Made by a program: the position numbers and the translations under genes | Source of the DNA: Ructibacterium sp965146665 | GTDB lineage: Bacteria; Bacillota; Clostridia; Monoglobales; Monoglobaceae | Reading direction: 5' to 3' | DNA length: 64,000 bases | NCBI GenBank assembly: GCA_965146665.1 | Contig: CBCTHE010000016.1 | Span: forward strand, 1 to 64,000 | The notes under the pieces: generated by a model | Database searches by the model: none | Seen by the model: the letters and a program-made list of their open reading frames with translations, nothing else | What the model was told of the DNA's origin: nothing | Shown: in pieces, positions 1 through 9,900 of the stretch | Position numbering within the stretch: the stretch's first letter is position 1 | Layout: each line of letters starts with the position of its first letter

Positions 1-66
1 TTTGACGGGGAGGCCCTGTATATCGCGTGCTCCCTGGCCGGCCTCACGCCTGACGGCCAATGGTAA
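1..66 (+). CDS. C-terminal end of an unidentified protein (partial)
   Basis: An open frame enters from the left edge and ends at TAA 64-66. Only 21 residues are visible (FDGEALYIACSLAGLTPDGQW). Codon use is ordinary for the window and no stop interrupts it, so it is probably the true end of a gene. There is too little sequence to name a family. Confidence 0.5.
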   Translation, partial: FDGEALYIACSLAGLTPDGQW

Positions 67-110
67 ATCCGGGTGAGCTGCAGCTGCCGGAACCGGGGCC
101 TCCGGGGGTT

Positions 111-135
111 ATCAAAGGGGGTGTCCCCCTTTGAT
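111..135. repeat. Perfect 11-bp palindrome
   Basis: ATCAAAGGGGG and its exact complement flank a 3-base loop, 45 bases after the partial gene's stop. No T-run follows directly, so it is not a textbook terminator. It is paired with a second perfect palindrome at 144-169, which suggests a composite intergenic palindromic repeat. Confidence 0.6.
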
Positions 136-143
136 GGCTTTTG

Positions 144-169
144 GCTTCTTTTCTCCATAGAAAAGAAGC
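144..169. repeat. Second perfect 11-bp palindrome
   Basis: GCTTCTTTTCT and its exact complement flank the loop CCAT. It lies nine bases after the palindrome at 111-135. The two together look like a dispersed extragenic element, but this window holds no second copy to prove it. Confidence 0.6.
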
Positions 170-274
170 TTGCGCTGAACGCCATAGGCGGTGCGCAATA
201 AAACAGTCCTTAATAATTTTGACTTTTTATATTGATTTGCGCACATTATAACAGGAAAAGAAAGAGAAAAAAAT

Positions 275-309
275 AAAATACAGCATATTATTTGAGTATG
301 CTGTATTTT
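275..309 (+). terminator. Rho-independent terminator-like hairpin
   Basis: A 13-bp stem (AAAATACAGCATA and its complement) with a 9-base loop is flanked by A-rich and T-rich sequence, so it could work in either direction. It may close the transcript entering from the left edge. Confidence 0.6.
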
Positions 310-322
310 ACTATAGGAATGC

Positions 323-375
323 AAAAAGACCGCTCCTGCCCGTAGCCCCCCGGCCCGCGCAGAAGCGGTCTTTTT
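323..375. terminator. Bidirectional terminator after the P-loop ATPase gene
   Basis: A 12-bp stem (AAAAAGACCGCT and its complement) encloses a 29-base GC-rich loop. T-runs lie on both strands. It sits eight bases beyond the stop of the minus-strand ATPase gene, the normal place for its terminator. Confidence 0.8.
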
Positions 376-382
376 CTTTGTT

Positions 383-1492
383 TTATCCGGCGTCCGCGGC
401 AGTCTGCCGCTCTTCAATCTCCTGAATCAGATCCTGTGTGATCTGATTGATCACGCTGAAATCCACAGCCTTAATATAGATGGCCTCCAAATCGTCATGA
501 ATGGCGTGGATTTCACCCAAAAGCCGCTGTACCTTTTGAATCCGGCTGGCATATTCCTCCTCGTACATGGAGAGTGCGGCCTGATTTCCCTCGTCCGTGC
601 CAGGCCGGACCGCTGTCTCATAGAGATCCAGAATCACGTCGGAGGCCCGGGACGGAAACAGCTCGTGCGGGGGCGTGGAGTCAAAGACACAGATGCCCAG
701 GGACCGGAGAATCACCATATCCAGACTGTCCGGGTCAAAACTGCAATGGTAGATCTCAGTATCAAGCCCGGCGTTCTGCGCGGCAAAGGCAACCTTTTTC
801 ATCAGGGTGGACTTGCCGGTTCCGGGGCGGCCCTTGATGAAATACCGGGTCTTAAAGCCCTCGGTCAGGTTTTCAATATGATTCACAGAGCCGTCGGGGG
901 TCAGCGAACCGAAAAACCGGTGCACACTCCGGGGGGCCCGGGGATTGGGCACAACGCCCCGGAGTATCTCTTCGGCCAGGTCCTCCGCGGCCAGATCCAG
1001 CTTTTCAAAATCCGTGTTGTCAATGTAGACGGTTTCCCATTGGTCATGGACCTCCTTCGCCTCTCTGAGAAGCCGGTATATCCGTCCATACCGGCCGGAA
1101 ATCTGAGCTTTGAGGGACAGGATCTCATCCTTGTGCACCGCCAGGGCGCCGCTGTCCCAGGCGATCCCCAGGTTGACATATTCCTCCGCCGCGCCCGGGG
1201 CCTGCGGCTCTATGATATGGGGGGCGGTGCCGTCCACCACCGCGGTTTTGCTTCCGCAGAGGACAACCCCATCCAGAGAAGCGGCATCCGAACTGCAGTA
1301 GATGTGCTCCACATTTTGGCCGCGGCTCAGAAAATGGTTCCCGATTTTTTTCATCAGGGTGGATTTTCCGGTGCCCGGCCCGCCCTTGAGAATATAGATC
1401 TTCTCCATCTGGTCCAGAGTTGAGGGAAAATAATTGACAAAGCCCTGGGATGAATTGGCACAGGTAAAATACTTATGGATGGTTCCTGTCAT
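383..1492 (-). CDS. Double P-loop ATPase of unknown function (PRK06851-like)
   Basis: This 369-residue protein is an internal duplication. Each half has a Walker A motif: GGPGTGKS at about residues 37-44 and GRPGTGKS at about 221-228. Each is followed by a similar 'STLMKK' helix and a conserved CS(S/F)D segment. There is no signal peptide or membrane segment, so it is cytoplasmic. Clostridia and Bacilli carry such proteins as uncharacterised ATPases. The start is the ATG nine bases after GGAAG at the 1492 end, because an earlier in-frame ATG has no ribosome site. It is transcribed towards the terminator at 323-375. The nucleotide-binding fold is certain and the biological role is unknown. Confidence 0.85.
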   Translation of the reverse strand: MTGTIHKYFTCANSSQGFVNYFPSTLDQMEKIYILKGGPGTGKSTLMKKIGNHFLSRGQNVEHIYCSSDAASLDGVVLCGSKTAVVDGTAPHIIEPQAPGAAEEYVNLGIAWDSGALAVHKDEILSLKAQISGRYGRIYRLLREAKEVHDQWETVYIDNTDFEKLDLAAEDLAEEILRGVVPNPRAPRSVHRFFGSLTPDGSVNHIENLTEGFKTRYFIKGRPGTGKSTLMKKVAFAAQNAGLDTEIYHCSFDPDSLDMVILRSLGICVFDSTPPHELFPSRASDVILDLYETAVRPGTDEGNQAALSMYEEEYASRIQKVQRLLGEIHAIHDDLEAIYIKAVDFSVINQITQDLIQEIEERQTAADAG

Positions 1493-1621
1493 GCTATCAC
1501 GCTTCCTTTCCAATTAACCTTATTGTATCCTATGTACGCGCCGGCATACCGGTGCGTGTCCCCGGAAAAGGAAATTCTGCGTTCGCAAAACCCGCCGTCA
1601 CAGCGGGACCGGTGGGCGCCG

Positions 1622-2086
1622 CTATTGTCCGGGGCCCAGCTCCCGGGCCTCGGTCAGGACATTGCGGCGATAGCAAAGCTTCAGGGAAAACGGCGCGCTC
1701 CGCTCCTCCAGAAGCCGGAACATGAGTTTGTCGCCTTCCCAGAGGTTCAGGGAAAAGAGATCCTCTTTTCTGACCCATTCCAGGGTTCCCTCGTCACAGT
1801 CCTGCAGACGGCCTGTGAATCGGTCCGCGGTGTAGAGAAAGATATACTCCGGCTCCATGCCGTCACAGCAAAAGGTCAGAATTCCCCGGAACCGATAGTC
1901 CAGCAGGGTCAGTCCGGTCTCCTCCCGGACCTCCCGCAGGAGGCACTCCTCCGGTGCCTCGCCGGGCTCAAACTTCCCGCCCACACCGATCCATTTGTCC
2001 CGGTTCACATCCTGCTTTTTGGAGATGCGGTGAAGCATCAAATATTTTCCATCCTGCTCAATATAGCAGAGTGTCGTCTGCATCAT
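1622..2086 (-). CDS. NUDIX hydrolase, probable 8-oxo-dGTP diphosphatase (MutT/YtkD type)
   Basis: The 154-residue protein carries a full NUDIX box at about residues 37-59, from GGKFEPGEAPEECLLREV through REETGL. This box binds the metal and hydrolyses a nucleoside diphosphate linked to another group. The opening segment (TTLCYIEQDGKYLMLHR) is typical of the MutT group that sanitises oxidised nucleotides. It stands alone, upstream of and co-oriented with the ATPase gene. An AAAGGATG ribosome site precedes the two adjacent ATG codons at 2086 and 2083, so the start may shift by one residue. Substrate specificity is inferred from the family. Confidence 0.85.
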   Translation of the reverse strand: MMQTTLCYIEQDGKYLMLHRISKKQDVNRDKWIGVGGKFEPGEAPEECLLREVREETGLTLLDYRFRGILTFCCDGMEPEYIFLYTADRFTGRLQDCDEGTLEWVRKEDLFSLNLWEGDKLMFRLLEERSAPFSLKLCYRRNVLTEARELGPGQ

Positions 2087-2323
2087 ATGGCATCCATCCT
2101 TTCAGTTTTTACACCATGTTAAAGGAGATTCGTGCAAATGTCAAGCATACCGGTGTGTTTCGGGAAGAAAAAGGCTGGCAAATGCGGGCAGACCGCCGGC
2201 TTTGGGGAAGGGCGGGTGCTGTAATAACTGTTGTTTTCATGTACAAATCCGATGGGGTATGTGGATGATGAAAAAGAGCGGATGGGAAGGAGCAGCTACG
2301 GCAAATCATGCAATACTATGGCA

Positions 2324-2368
2324 TTTCATGAAAAGGGGTGGACAGTCTGTGTGCGGCTGCCTTATAAT
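2324..2368 (+). promoter_or_regulatory. Promoter and operator-like palindrome before the GH31 gene
   Basis: TGGACA (2339-2344) and TATAAT (2363-2368) are 18 bases apart. Just upstream is the palindrome TTTCATGAAA (2324-2333). Its TTTCATGAA core recurs at 4690-4698 before the next operon. The rest of the 2087-2414 interval holds no convincing gene. Confidence 0.5.
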
Positions 2369-2414
2369 ACTGCTGCGCGGTATAGAACATACGAGAGAAA
2401 GAGGGGAACAGCAT

Positions 2415-4532
2415 ATGCTGAATCAACAGGTGGACTGTGCGAAAGAATTTGAAAAATTGGAGAACTGGTATTTTACAGCGGATTGCCTGTCGGACTTTGA
2501 TCCAAACACCGCTGCTGGACATGTGGTGTTTCGGCGGCATACCAGAAAGGTCAGGCTTTCCTTTAATGATGTGACTACACCCTTGGAACGGGCGCAGAGC
2601 TGGGTATTCCCGCCTGAGAGCCGGGAGGATATGGAGGTTTGGTTCCGGCTGGAATTCCAGCCGGACAGCATTCGGTTTCGTCTCCAGCTTGAGCCGGATA
2701 CACAGCCGGCCCGGGGAAAGGTATGGGATTTCACAGAGGAGGACGGGCGGTATATCTACACGGACGGAGAACGGAGCATAGCTGTGGAGCGTTCACCGTT
2801 CCGGGTATCGCTCCGGGATGCTGCCGGGCGGGTGCTGGTCCAGACCAATAACATGGCGGACGCCGCCTGCCTGCACAAGGACAGACCGTTTCCCTTGGGG
2901 CTGGTGCGGAATATGGAAAGCTGGCAGTGCCGCTTTGCCAGCAGTCTTTCCCTGTTCCCGGGGGAGAAGATCTTTGGCGGGGGGGAGAGCTTTACCCGGC
3001 TGGACAAGCGGGGGCAGAGGCTTGTGCTCTATACCAGGGACCCCCATGGCACAGAGTTTGAAGGGATGTACAAGCCCGTCCCGTTTTTCCTGAGCAGCCG
3101 GGGCTATGGCATTGCATATCATACGTCCGCGCCTCTGACTGCGGATGTGGGGAAGAGCTGTAATCTGGGGAATGTGGCGTTTCACTATGAGGACCGGCTG
3201 GACATCAGCTTTTTTACCGGTACGCCAAAGGAGATCCTGCGCGCCTACACGGCCGAGACCGGACGGTGTCAATGCCCGCCGCTCTGGTCCTTTGGCCTGT
3301 GGATGAGCCGCATCACCTACAAAAGCCAGCAGGAGGTCCTGGAGACAGCGGTACGGCTCCGGAAGTCGCACATTCCATGTGATGTAATTCACATTGACAC
3401 CGGCTGGTTTGCGGAGGACTGGCGGTGCGATTACCGGTTTGCAGAGGACAGGTTCCCGGATCCGGAGGGGATGATCCGCACCCTTCGGAAGATGGGTTTT
3501 CGTGTTTCCCTCTGGCAGAATCCCTATTTTACCCCGGAAAATCCCTTGTATCAGGAGATTCTGGACAGGGGCTATGCAGTGAAAAATGGAGATGGACGGC
3601 TGGCAGTCCGGGACGCGGTACTGGATCTGAGCAACCCGGATGCAGTTAAGTGGTATCAAGATCAGCTCCGGCGGCTTCTGCGGATGGGAGTTTCCGTCAT
3701 CAAGGCGGATTTCGGCGAGGCCGCCCCCTTAAACGGACAATATTATTCCGGCAGGAGCGGATATTATGAGCACAATCTTTATCCGCTCCGGTATAACAAG
3801 GCGGTTTATGAAGTGACGCGGGAGGAAACCGGAGAGGGGTTGATCTGGGCCCGTTCCGCATGGGCTGGGAGTCAGCAGTATCCAGTGCATTGGGGCGGCG
3901 ATGCAGATAACACGGACAACGCCATGCTGGCAACGCTCCGCGGCGGGCTGTCTCTGGGCCTGTGCGGGTTCCCCTTCTGGAGCCATGACATCGGCGGATT
4001 TGTCAAACAAAGTCCGGAAGAACTCTACAGCCGGTGGCTTCCCTTTGGTATGCTGACCTCACACAGCCGCTGCCACGGAGCGCCGCCTACGGAGCCATGG
4101 GAATACAGTCCGGAATTTCTTGCGCTGTTCCGGCAATGTGCAGAGCTGAAATACAGTCTCCTTCCTTATATTTATCAGCAGGCCCAGGAGTGCTGTGCCA
4201 ATGGACACCCTATGCTCCGGCCTCTGTTCTTTGAATTTCCGGAAGATCCGGGCGCCTGGCTGATTGAGGACGCATATCTGCTGGGGACGGATCTGCTGGT
4301 GGCCCCGCTGTTTGAAACCGGCCGGCAGGAGCGGGAGGTCTATCTGCCCCAGGGGGCGTGGACATCATATTTTGACGGGAAGCGCTATGAAGGCGGACGA
4401 TGGCACACGCTTGCGGCTGTCCATGTGCCGATCATTTTGCTGGTCAGGTCCGGTGCCAAAATTCCTCATGCCGTTCCGGGACAGTGTACCGAAGCGATGG
4501 ACTGGAACCGGGTGGCTTGGAAAAGTTATTGA
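2415..4532 (+). CDS. GH31 alpha-xylosidase (YicI type)
   Basis: The 705-residue protein has the GH31 architecture: an N-terminal beta-sandwich with GGGESFTRLDKRG, a TIM barrel starting near CPPLWSFGLWMSRITY, and C-terminal beta domains. The nucleophile motif is KADFGEAAP, matching the KxDFGE signature of YicI-type alpha-xylosidases. The acid/base aspartate lies in HWGGDADNT. There is no signal peptide, so it acts in the cytoplasm and removes alpha-xylosyl (possibly alpha-glucosyl) ends from imported oligosaccharides. The start at 2415 follows a GAGGGG ribosome site. Earlier in-frame codons give a Cys-rich extension with no homologous look. A terminator follows, so it is a single-gene unit next to the transporter operon and probably works with it. 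Confidence 0.88.
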   Translation: MLNQQVDCAKEFEKLENWYFTADCLSDFDPNTAAGHVVFRRHTRKVRLSFNDVTTPLERAQSWVFPPESREDMEVWFRLEFQPDSIRFRLQLEPDTQPARGKVWDFTEEDGRYIYTDGERSIAVERSPFRVSLRDAAGRVLVQTNNMADAACLHKDRPFPLGLVRNMESWQCRFASSLSLFPGEKIFGGGESFTRLDKRGQRLVLYTRDPHGTEFEGMYKPVPFFLSSRGYGIAYHTSAPLTADVGKSCNLGNVAFHYEDRLDISFFTGTPKEILRAYTAETGRCQCPPLWSFGLWMSRITYKSQQEVLETAVRLRKSHIPCDVIHIDTGWFAEDWRCDYRFAEDRFPDPEGMIRTLRKMGFRVSLWQNPYFTPENPLYQEILDRGYAVKNGDGRLAVRDAVLDLSNPDAVKWYQDQLRRLLRMGVSVIKADFGEAAPLNGQYYSGRSGYYEHNLYPLRYNKAVYEVTREETGEGLIWARSAWAGSQQYPVHWGGDADNTDNAMLATLRGGLSLGLCGFPFWSHDIGGFVKQSPEELYSRWLPFGMLTSHSRCHGAPPTEPWEYSPEFLALFRQCAELKYSLLPYIYQQAQECCANGHPMLRPLFFEFPEDPGAWLIEDAYLLGTDLLVAPLFETGRQEREVYLPQGAWTSYFDGKRYEGGRWHTLAAVHVPIILLVRSGAKIPHAVPGQCTEAMDWNRVAWKSY

Positions 4533-4564
4533 TCTCCGCGGCCAGCCAGGTACGGCTGCAGCAG

Positions 4565-4611
4565 AAAAAATCCCTTCCGGGGGCAAAGCCTCCCTGGAGG
4601 GGAATTTTTTT
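4565..4611 (+). terminator. Rho-independent terminator after the GH31 gene
   Basis: An imperfect GC-rich hairpin (AAATCCCTTCCGGGGGC pairing with GCCTCCCTGGAGGGGAATTT) ends in a run of seven T. It separates the GH31 transcript from the following operon. Confidence 0.8.
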
Positions 4612-4671
4612 GCGTCAAGCTCTAATAAACACCTGATTTTAAGTAAAAATCAATACAATGCAGGGCCTTTA

Positions 4672-4754
4672 ATGAAATGCATCATAAGATTTCATGAATC
4701 TGCAACACTTTCCAGGATTTTTGTATTGCAGTATTTCTGAAAGTTTTGTACAAT
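4672..4754 (+). promoter_or_regulatory. Promoter of the GH71/99-like and transporter operon
   Basis: TTGCAG (4726-4731) and TACAAT (4749-4754) are 17 bases apart, giving a transcript start about 20 bases before the GTG at 4782. Upstream is an inverted repeat, ATGAAAT (4672-4678) and ATTTCAT (4689-4695). Its right half is part of TTTCATGAA, also found before the GH31 promoter at 2324. This is a candidate site for the AraC regulator of the locus. Confidence 0.65.
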
Positions 4755-4781
4755 GACAGCAGTAGGAGAGGGGGCGTATAT

Positions 4782-6923
4782 GTGAAAATTGACAAAAAGA
4801 TTTTTGCAGAATACCATAATCCAAGATACACCCGGGAAATGGACGGGGAACTGGGGAACTGGTCCTATGCCAATGAGTCCAAAAACAGCAGGGCGGCGGT
4901 CAGGCGGTATCACTACAACGCCGATCTGGTGGACGCATCCGGGAGACATCAAATCGCGGCAGTGAACTACCCGGTGGTGGGAATGCAGTCACAGAATGAT
5001 CCGGACTACATAGAGTATCAGATTCTGCTGGCCAAGCTCGCGTACATTGACGGGTTTATGTCGGATTTCCGGCATCTGGCTGACCAGGCGGGGGTGAAAC
5101 AGCTGAAGCTGCTCAAACGGGCGGCAGAACGGTATGACTTTGAGATCGGCGTGGATTGGTGTGACGCGCAGATTTTTTATAGTCTGAAAAAAGACCGGCC
5201 CGACCTGGACACCAGGGAAAAACAAATCGGCTTCTGCAAATCGTGTTTCAAATATTTATTAGAAGAGATTTATGACGGACCGACCGGTGCAAACATTGGC
5301 GGACATCCTGTGATCCTTCTCTTTGGGGATGGTTTTACCTTTGCGGAGTTTGCGGCGCTCAAGCGGGAAACATCCGGGTTTGGTACCCGAGAACCCTGGT
5401 ATTTCCGCCGTGCGGTTATGAAAGGTAAATATGACGGCGGAACGGTGACCTATACCTATGACGGGGACCATGAATATTTTGCCCCGGCGCACCGGAATGA
5501 GATCGCGGGCCCCTTTGGGTGGATACCATTCCGTCTGCGGGACGCGGAGGCGGACGGCAAGCCGTACTGGGACGTGTACGCAACAGAGGAGGACTGCCTG
5601 GCATATCTGTATACCCTGCGGAATCATGCGGCGGAAAACCGGACCAGCTACCGGGCGTGGATCAGCGTTGTAACGCCTGGGATGGATCAGCGCGGCTGCG
5701 CCGCCTGGGGGCGGGCCATCAGTTATCTGGAGCGGGGAGACGGCTCCCTGTATCGGGCTATGTGGAAGGATAATGTCAAGCACAGGGAGGAGGCGGACGC
5801 TGTATTCATCGCGGGCTGGAACGATTATAACGAGGGTCATGAGATAGAGCCCACCCTGGAGAACGGGTATCGGGAACTGGAGACGACTGCGCAGTACGGT
5901 GCGCAGTTCAAGGGCATTGCACAGGAGACACGGCCGGAAGATTTGCGTTTGCCGGCGCGGTTGTTTGCCCTGCGCAAGCGGGCAGCAAAACTCCGGCAAA
6001 TTGGCTGTGAAGTCCATGAGGCGGAACGATATCTGGACGCGGCGGCACAGCTGACCGCACACCGGCGCTGCGATGCGGCGGCAAAAAAATTACAGCGGGC
6101 CGAGGCGCTGCTTGGTGAGCAGTGGAGAGAGATCAGGACAAAGGAGCTCCAGGCGGAGACGCTCAGACCAGTTTTCCGGTCGGCTGTTCAAAACATTGCG
6201 CGGCAGGCAGAGGTTTGGGCCAGCAGTGCACGGCCGTTCTGTGAGGCTTGGCGGGCGGCAGACGGGGAACAGCTGCGCAGCTATTGGCAGTCAGACGCGG
6301 GCCCCAGCGAGCTCAGGCTGGAATGGCCGGCGCCACACAGGATGACAGGGGTTCAGATCTTTACCGGATGGCTGGAGAGGGCCGATTTCCCAAACTGGCC
6401 CATGATTCCCAGACAGCTTACCGTGGAGTGCCGAACCGGGGACAGTTGGCGCCCCTTGTTTCGGACGGAGGACAATGCATGTCAGGATATTATGCTCACT
6501 TGTGATGTGAAGGCGGACGCACTGCGGATCAGAAGCAGGGATCCGCTGGGCATGGTGATCCGCGGCGCTGCAGTGCTGGCACCCGAGCCAGCCGGAGACG
6601 GGGTCAGCTGTTATGACGGGGCAGGCTTTCAGCTTCCGGAGGCGGCCGCGGCACAGCTGCGGGGACAGGTGTTCGGCGGATATCTGAAGTTCCAGTATTT
6701 GGATGAGGGATTAGGCACCTTTTCCATCCGATCCGGCGGGAGATTTCCGGAAGTATGCAGGATCACAATGGATGACACCGGTGCCTGGAAGGATGCAAGG
6801 ATCCGGATATACCCCGCAGGAACCAACTGGAGCCACAGTATGGAGCGGCAGGCAGACCTGATTGTCACAGGAGATGTGAGGATCAGGAAAATGACTGCGG
6901 AGTTTACCATATATGGAAAATAA
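4782..6923 (+). CDS. Cytoplasmic glycoside hydrolase family 71/99-like protein
   Basis: The 713-residue protein has no signal peptide. Residues about 8-360 form the GH71/99-like barrel, opening with YHNPRYTREMDGELGNW and including PVVGMQSQNDPDYIEY. It ends with FIAGWNDYNEGHEIEPT, the acidic segment expected at the active site. A helical hairpin and a degenerate discoidin-like segment (about 485-600) follow, then a C-terminal domain (about 610-710) also found in the secreted neighbour. GTG 4782 is preferred because an AGGAGAGGGGG ribosome site precedes it. GH99 enzymes are endo-alpha-mannosidases and GH71 enzymes alpha-1,3-glucanases; which activity applies is unknown. As first gene of the transporter operon it probably acts on imported oligosaccharides. 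Confidence 0.8.
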   Translation: MKIDKKIFAEYHNPRYTREMDGELGNWSYANESKNSRAAVRRYHYNADLVDASGRHQIAAVNYPVVGMQSQNDPDYIEYQILLAKLAYIDGFMSDFRHLADQAGVKQLKLLKRAAERYDFEIGVDWCDAQIFYSLKKDRPDLDTREKQIGFCKSCFKYLLEEIYDGPTGANIGGHPVILLFGDGFTFAEFAALKRETSGFGTREPWYFRRAVMKGKYDGGTVTYTYDGDHEYFAPAHRNEIAGPFGWIPFRLRDAEADGKPYWDVYATEEDCLAYLYTLRNHAAENRTSYRAWISVVTPGMDQRGCAAWGRAISYLERGDGSLYRAMWKDNVKHREEADAVFIAGWNDYNEGHEIEPTLENGYRELETTAQYGAQFKGIAQETRPEDLRLPARLFALRKRAAKLRQIGCEVHEAERYLDAAAQLTAHRRCDAAAKKLQRAEALLGEQWREIRTKELQAETLRPVFRSAVQNIARQAEVWASSARPFCEAWRAADGEQLRSYWQSDAGPSELRLEWPAPHRMTGVQIFTGWLERADFPNWPMIPRQLTVECRTGDSWRPLFRTEDNACQDIMLTCDVKADALRIRSRDPLGMVIRGAAVLAPEPAGDGVSCYDGAGFQLPEAAAAQLRGQVFGGYLKFQYLDEGLGTFSIRSGGRFPEVCRITMDDTGAWKDARIRIYPAGTNWSHSMERQADLIVTGDVRIRKMTAEFTIYGK

Positions 6924-6942
6924 ACAGAAAGGAAGAACTGAG

Positions 6943-9900
6943 ATGAAACGATTTTTAGCAGTGGCCCTGACCATGGCAATAACACTTGGGCTGATCCCGG
7001 CGGCGGCCCGGGATAAAGAGATCACGGTGACGGTCAACGGGAGCAAGGTACGGTTCCCGGATGAACAGCCCTTTGAACAGAGCGGCCGGGTGATGGTGCC
7101 GGTGCGGTTCGTGTCAGAGGAACTGGGCGCAGAGGTCAATTGGCATGAACAGACCCAGACCGTATCGGTCATTGACAGCAGCCATGCGGCGGCCCTGACC
7201 ATTGGAGCAAAGGAGGTAACTGCAGACAATGCCGCCGTCACCATGGATGTGAGTCCTGTTTATCGGAATGACCGCACCTATGTGCCGCTCCGTTTTGTCA
7301 GCGAAGCGCTGGGCGCGGAAGTGGAATGGGATGAGAACAGCCGTACCGTAACGGTGACCCGTTCCCCGCAGCGGCCGGACACGGGCAATGACAAAAAGGT
7401 CTATGCGCTGTATCACGGATTCCGGCGGACCAGGGAACATGACGGGGATCTGGGCACCTGGCAGCAGTACTATACCAGCAAGCAGTCCGGCACCGGCGTG
7501 GACCACATCAATTTCAGCGCGGATATGATTGACGGGGACGGGATCCACAACCTTGCTAACATGAACGGCGGCCCCGTAGTAGGAATGCAGTCTGAGCTGG
7601 ATCCTGCGTATATTGAATATAAAATGCTGCTGGCAAAAATCGCGCATATTGACGGCTTCATGGTGGATTTCGGATTCCCCGAATATGGAAACACCGTTTT
7701 GATTAAGGCATTCATGGAACAGGCTGAAAAATATGGCATGGAGGTGGGAGCAGACTGGTGTGACAGCTGGCTGGTTGATAAAAACTGGATTGCCAGCTAC
7801 CGGGATGATATCAAAAACCGGGAGGATAAGCTGGACTATTTTGCCGAAAGCGTCCAGTATCTGCTTGACGAGGTATATGACAGCCCCAGCGGGGCCACCA
7901 TAGACGGACATCCCGTTATTTTTCTCTTTGGCGGCGGTCCAAATTCAGGCGAGATGAAGAGAATTATGGAAAAGGCATACGACTATCCCGCCGGACTGAA
8001 GGAACCGTATTACATCCGCCGCACAGGGCTTACCGGTTCCTACAGCAATGGAAACGTGAGCTTTTCAAATCCGGTGAGCACGACGCAGGCCTGGCTGGAC
8101 ATCGGCGTGGATGTCCACTCCTGGATCGTGCCGCGGGTGCGTCCTATGGATGAGAACTATCCGTATTTTGACAGCTATGCATCGTTTGATGACGTGAAAC
8201 AGTATGCCCGGACCTATAAACAGCTTTGGGACCAGGGGAAAAAGGTTCATGTGAATACTGCGGTGGTGGCCCCCGGCTTTGACAACCGTGCCTGCGCGGC
8301 TTGGGGACAGGGAAAGTTCCATGGATTTGACCGCCTGGACGGTGAGGTTTACCGCTGGCAGTGGGAATTCTTTAATCAGAATAAAAACCAGATCGACGTG
8401 ATGTTCATTGCGTCCTGGTCTGACTTTACGGAGGGACACGAGATTGAACCCACCATAAAGAACGGCTGCCGCGAGGTGGAAACCACCCAGGAGTATGCGG
8501 CGGAGTTTCGTGACAAAGCGGCAAACGAGGGGGACAAGGAGGCTCTGCAGATTCCGCAGAAGATATTTGAGGCCAGGCAGTACGCACAGAAGCTGGAAAA
8601 AGCCGGCTTTGACACCAAAGACATGACCGGTATTCTGGATGCCGCGGCACTGGGCGCTTCCAGAGGGGCATATCTGTTTGCCAACGCTATGCTGGATCAA
8701 GCGGTGACACTCCAGAAGGCGTGCGAGGAAGATCTTGAAGTTGAAACTGTGACCGTCAGTGTACCCGCAGGTAATCTGGAGATCCTCTCTTTTGAAGCGG
8801 ATCCTGCGGCGGGCAAGGATGAGAGCAAGGGGGTTGAGGTGGCACATGGAAAGCCTGTCAGCGCGAACGATGACCTTTCAGAAGGACGTGCGGCGAACGC
8901 GGTGGACGGCGTGATCGCGGACGAGTCCCGCTGGATCACTTCACAGAATAAGAGCAGCTATTGGCTGGAGATCAACCTGCAGAACGAGTTTACGCTGACT
9001 GGGGCCGATCTGTACACCGGCAAAATGGACGGCACCTTTGGACTGCGCGATGTGAGGCTTCAGGCTTTGCAGGGCGAGGACTGGGTGGATATACCGGGTG
9101 CGGGCGTCTCCGGAAATGAGGAGAGCAATACCGACCTGTTCTGGACCTTCAATGAGCCGGTCACCACCTCTAAAGTGAGGGTTGTCTGTGACGATGGATC
9201 CATCGGGGTTCGCCTCAGGGAAATTTATGTATACGCCGATCCAGCGGTCACAGATCTGTCTCTGCTCCATCCGGAGGAGACCGTCAAAGGCAAAAATATA
9301 GCCAAGGGCAAGAAGGTCACCACCAACGACGCGCTTTCCACCGGACCGGTTTCAAATCTGAATGACGGGGAGGTATCGGACAACTCCCGATGGATATCCT
9401 CGCAGGACAGCGGTACCTATTGGGCGGAGATCGACTTGGGCGGTGAGTATGAGCTGGCGGCGGCCGATCTTTATATGGGCAAGGACGACGGAAGCTGGGC
9501 GCTGGCGTCGGCACGCCTGGAATATTCCAAAGACGGGGAATGGGTCACGATTCCGGGGACAGAGCTCAAAGGTAACGATTCTACCAACACGGATGTTAGT
9601 TTTACTTTTTCACCGGCCATTACCGCCTCCAAGGTGCGGCTGGTCAGCGACGACGGTTCCCGCGGCGTCCGTGTGAGGGAACTGATGCTCTATACTGCGG
9701 GCAGTCCTTCCGGCGGCGCGGATGATGACTCTTTCCTGGAACTGCGCGGCAGGGAACTGGCCCAGGGCAAACCGGTTACTGCCAGCAGTGAACTCAGCGG
9801 CGGCCCGGCGGCCCGGGCGGTAGACGGCATTGAGACGGACGGGTCCATGTGGATGACCAAGACCAGTCAGGACAGCTATTGGCTGGAGATTGACTTGAAA

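Noticed and set aside
497..1423. Plus-strand 308-codon frame opposite the P-loop ATPase gene
   Set aside because: It is antisense to the conserved ATPase gene, with no ribosome site or motif.
2793..3659. Minus-strand 288-codon frame opposite the GH31 gene
   Set aside because: It lies wholly inside the well-supported GH31 gene, has no ribosome site and no recognisable motif, so it is a chance antisense frame of GC-rich DNA.
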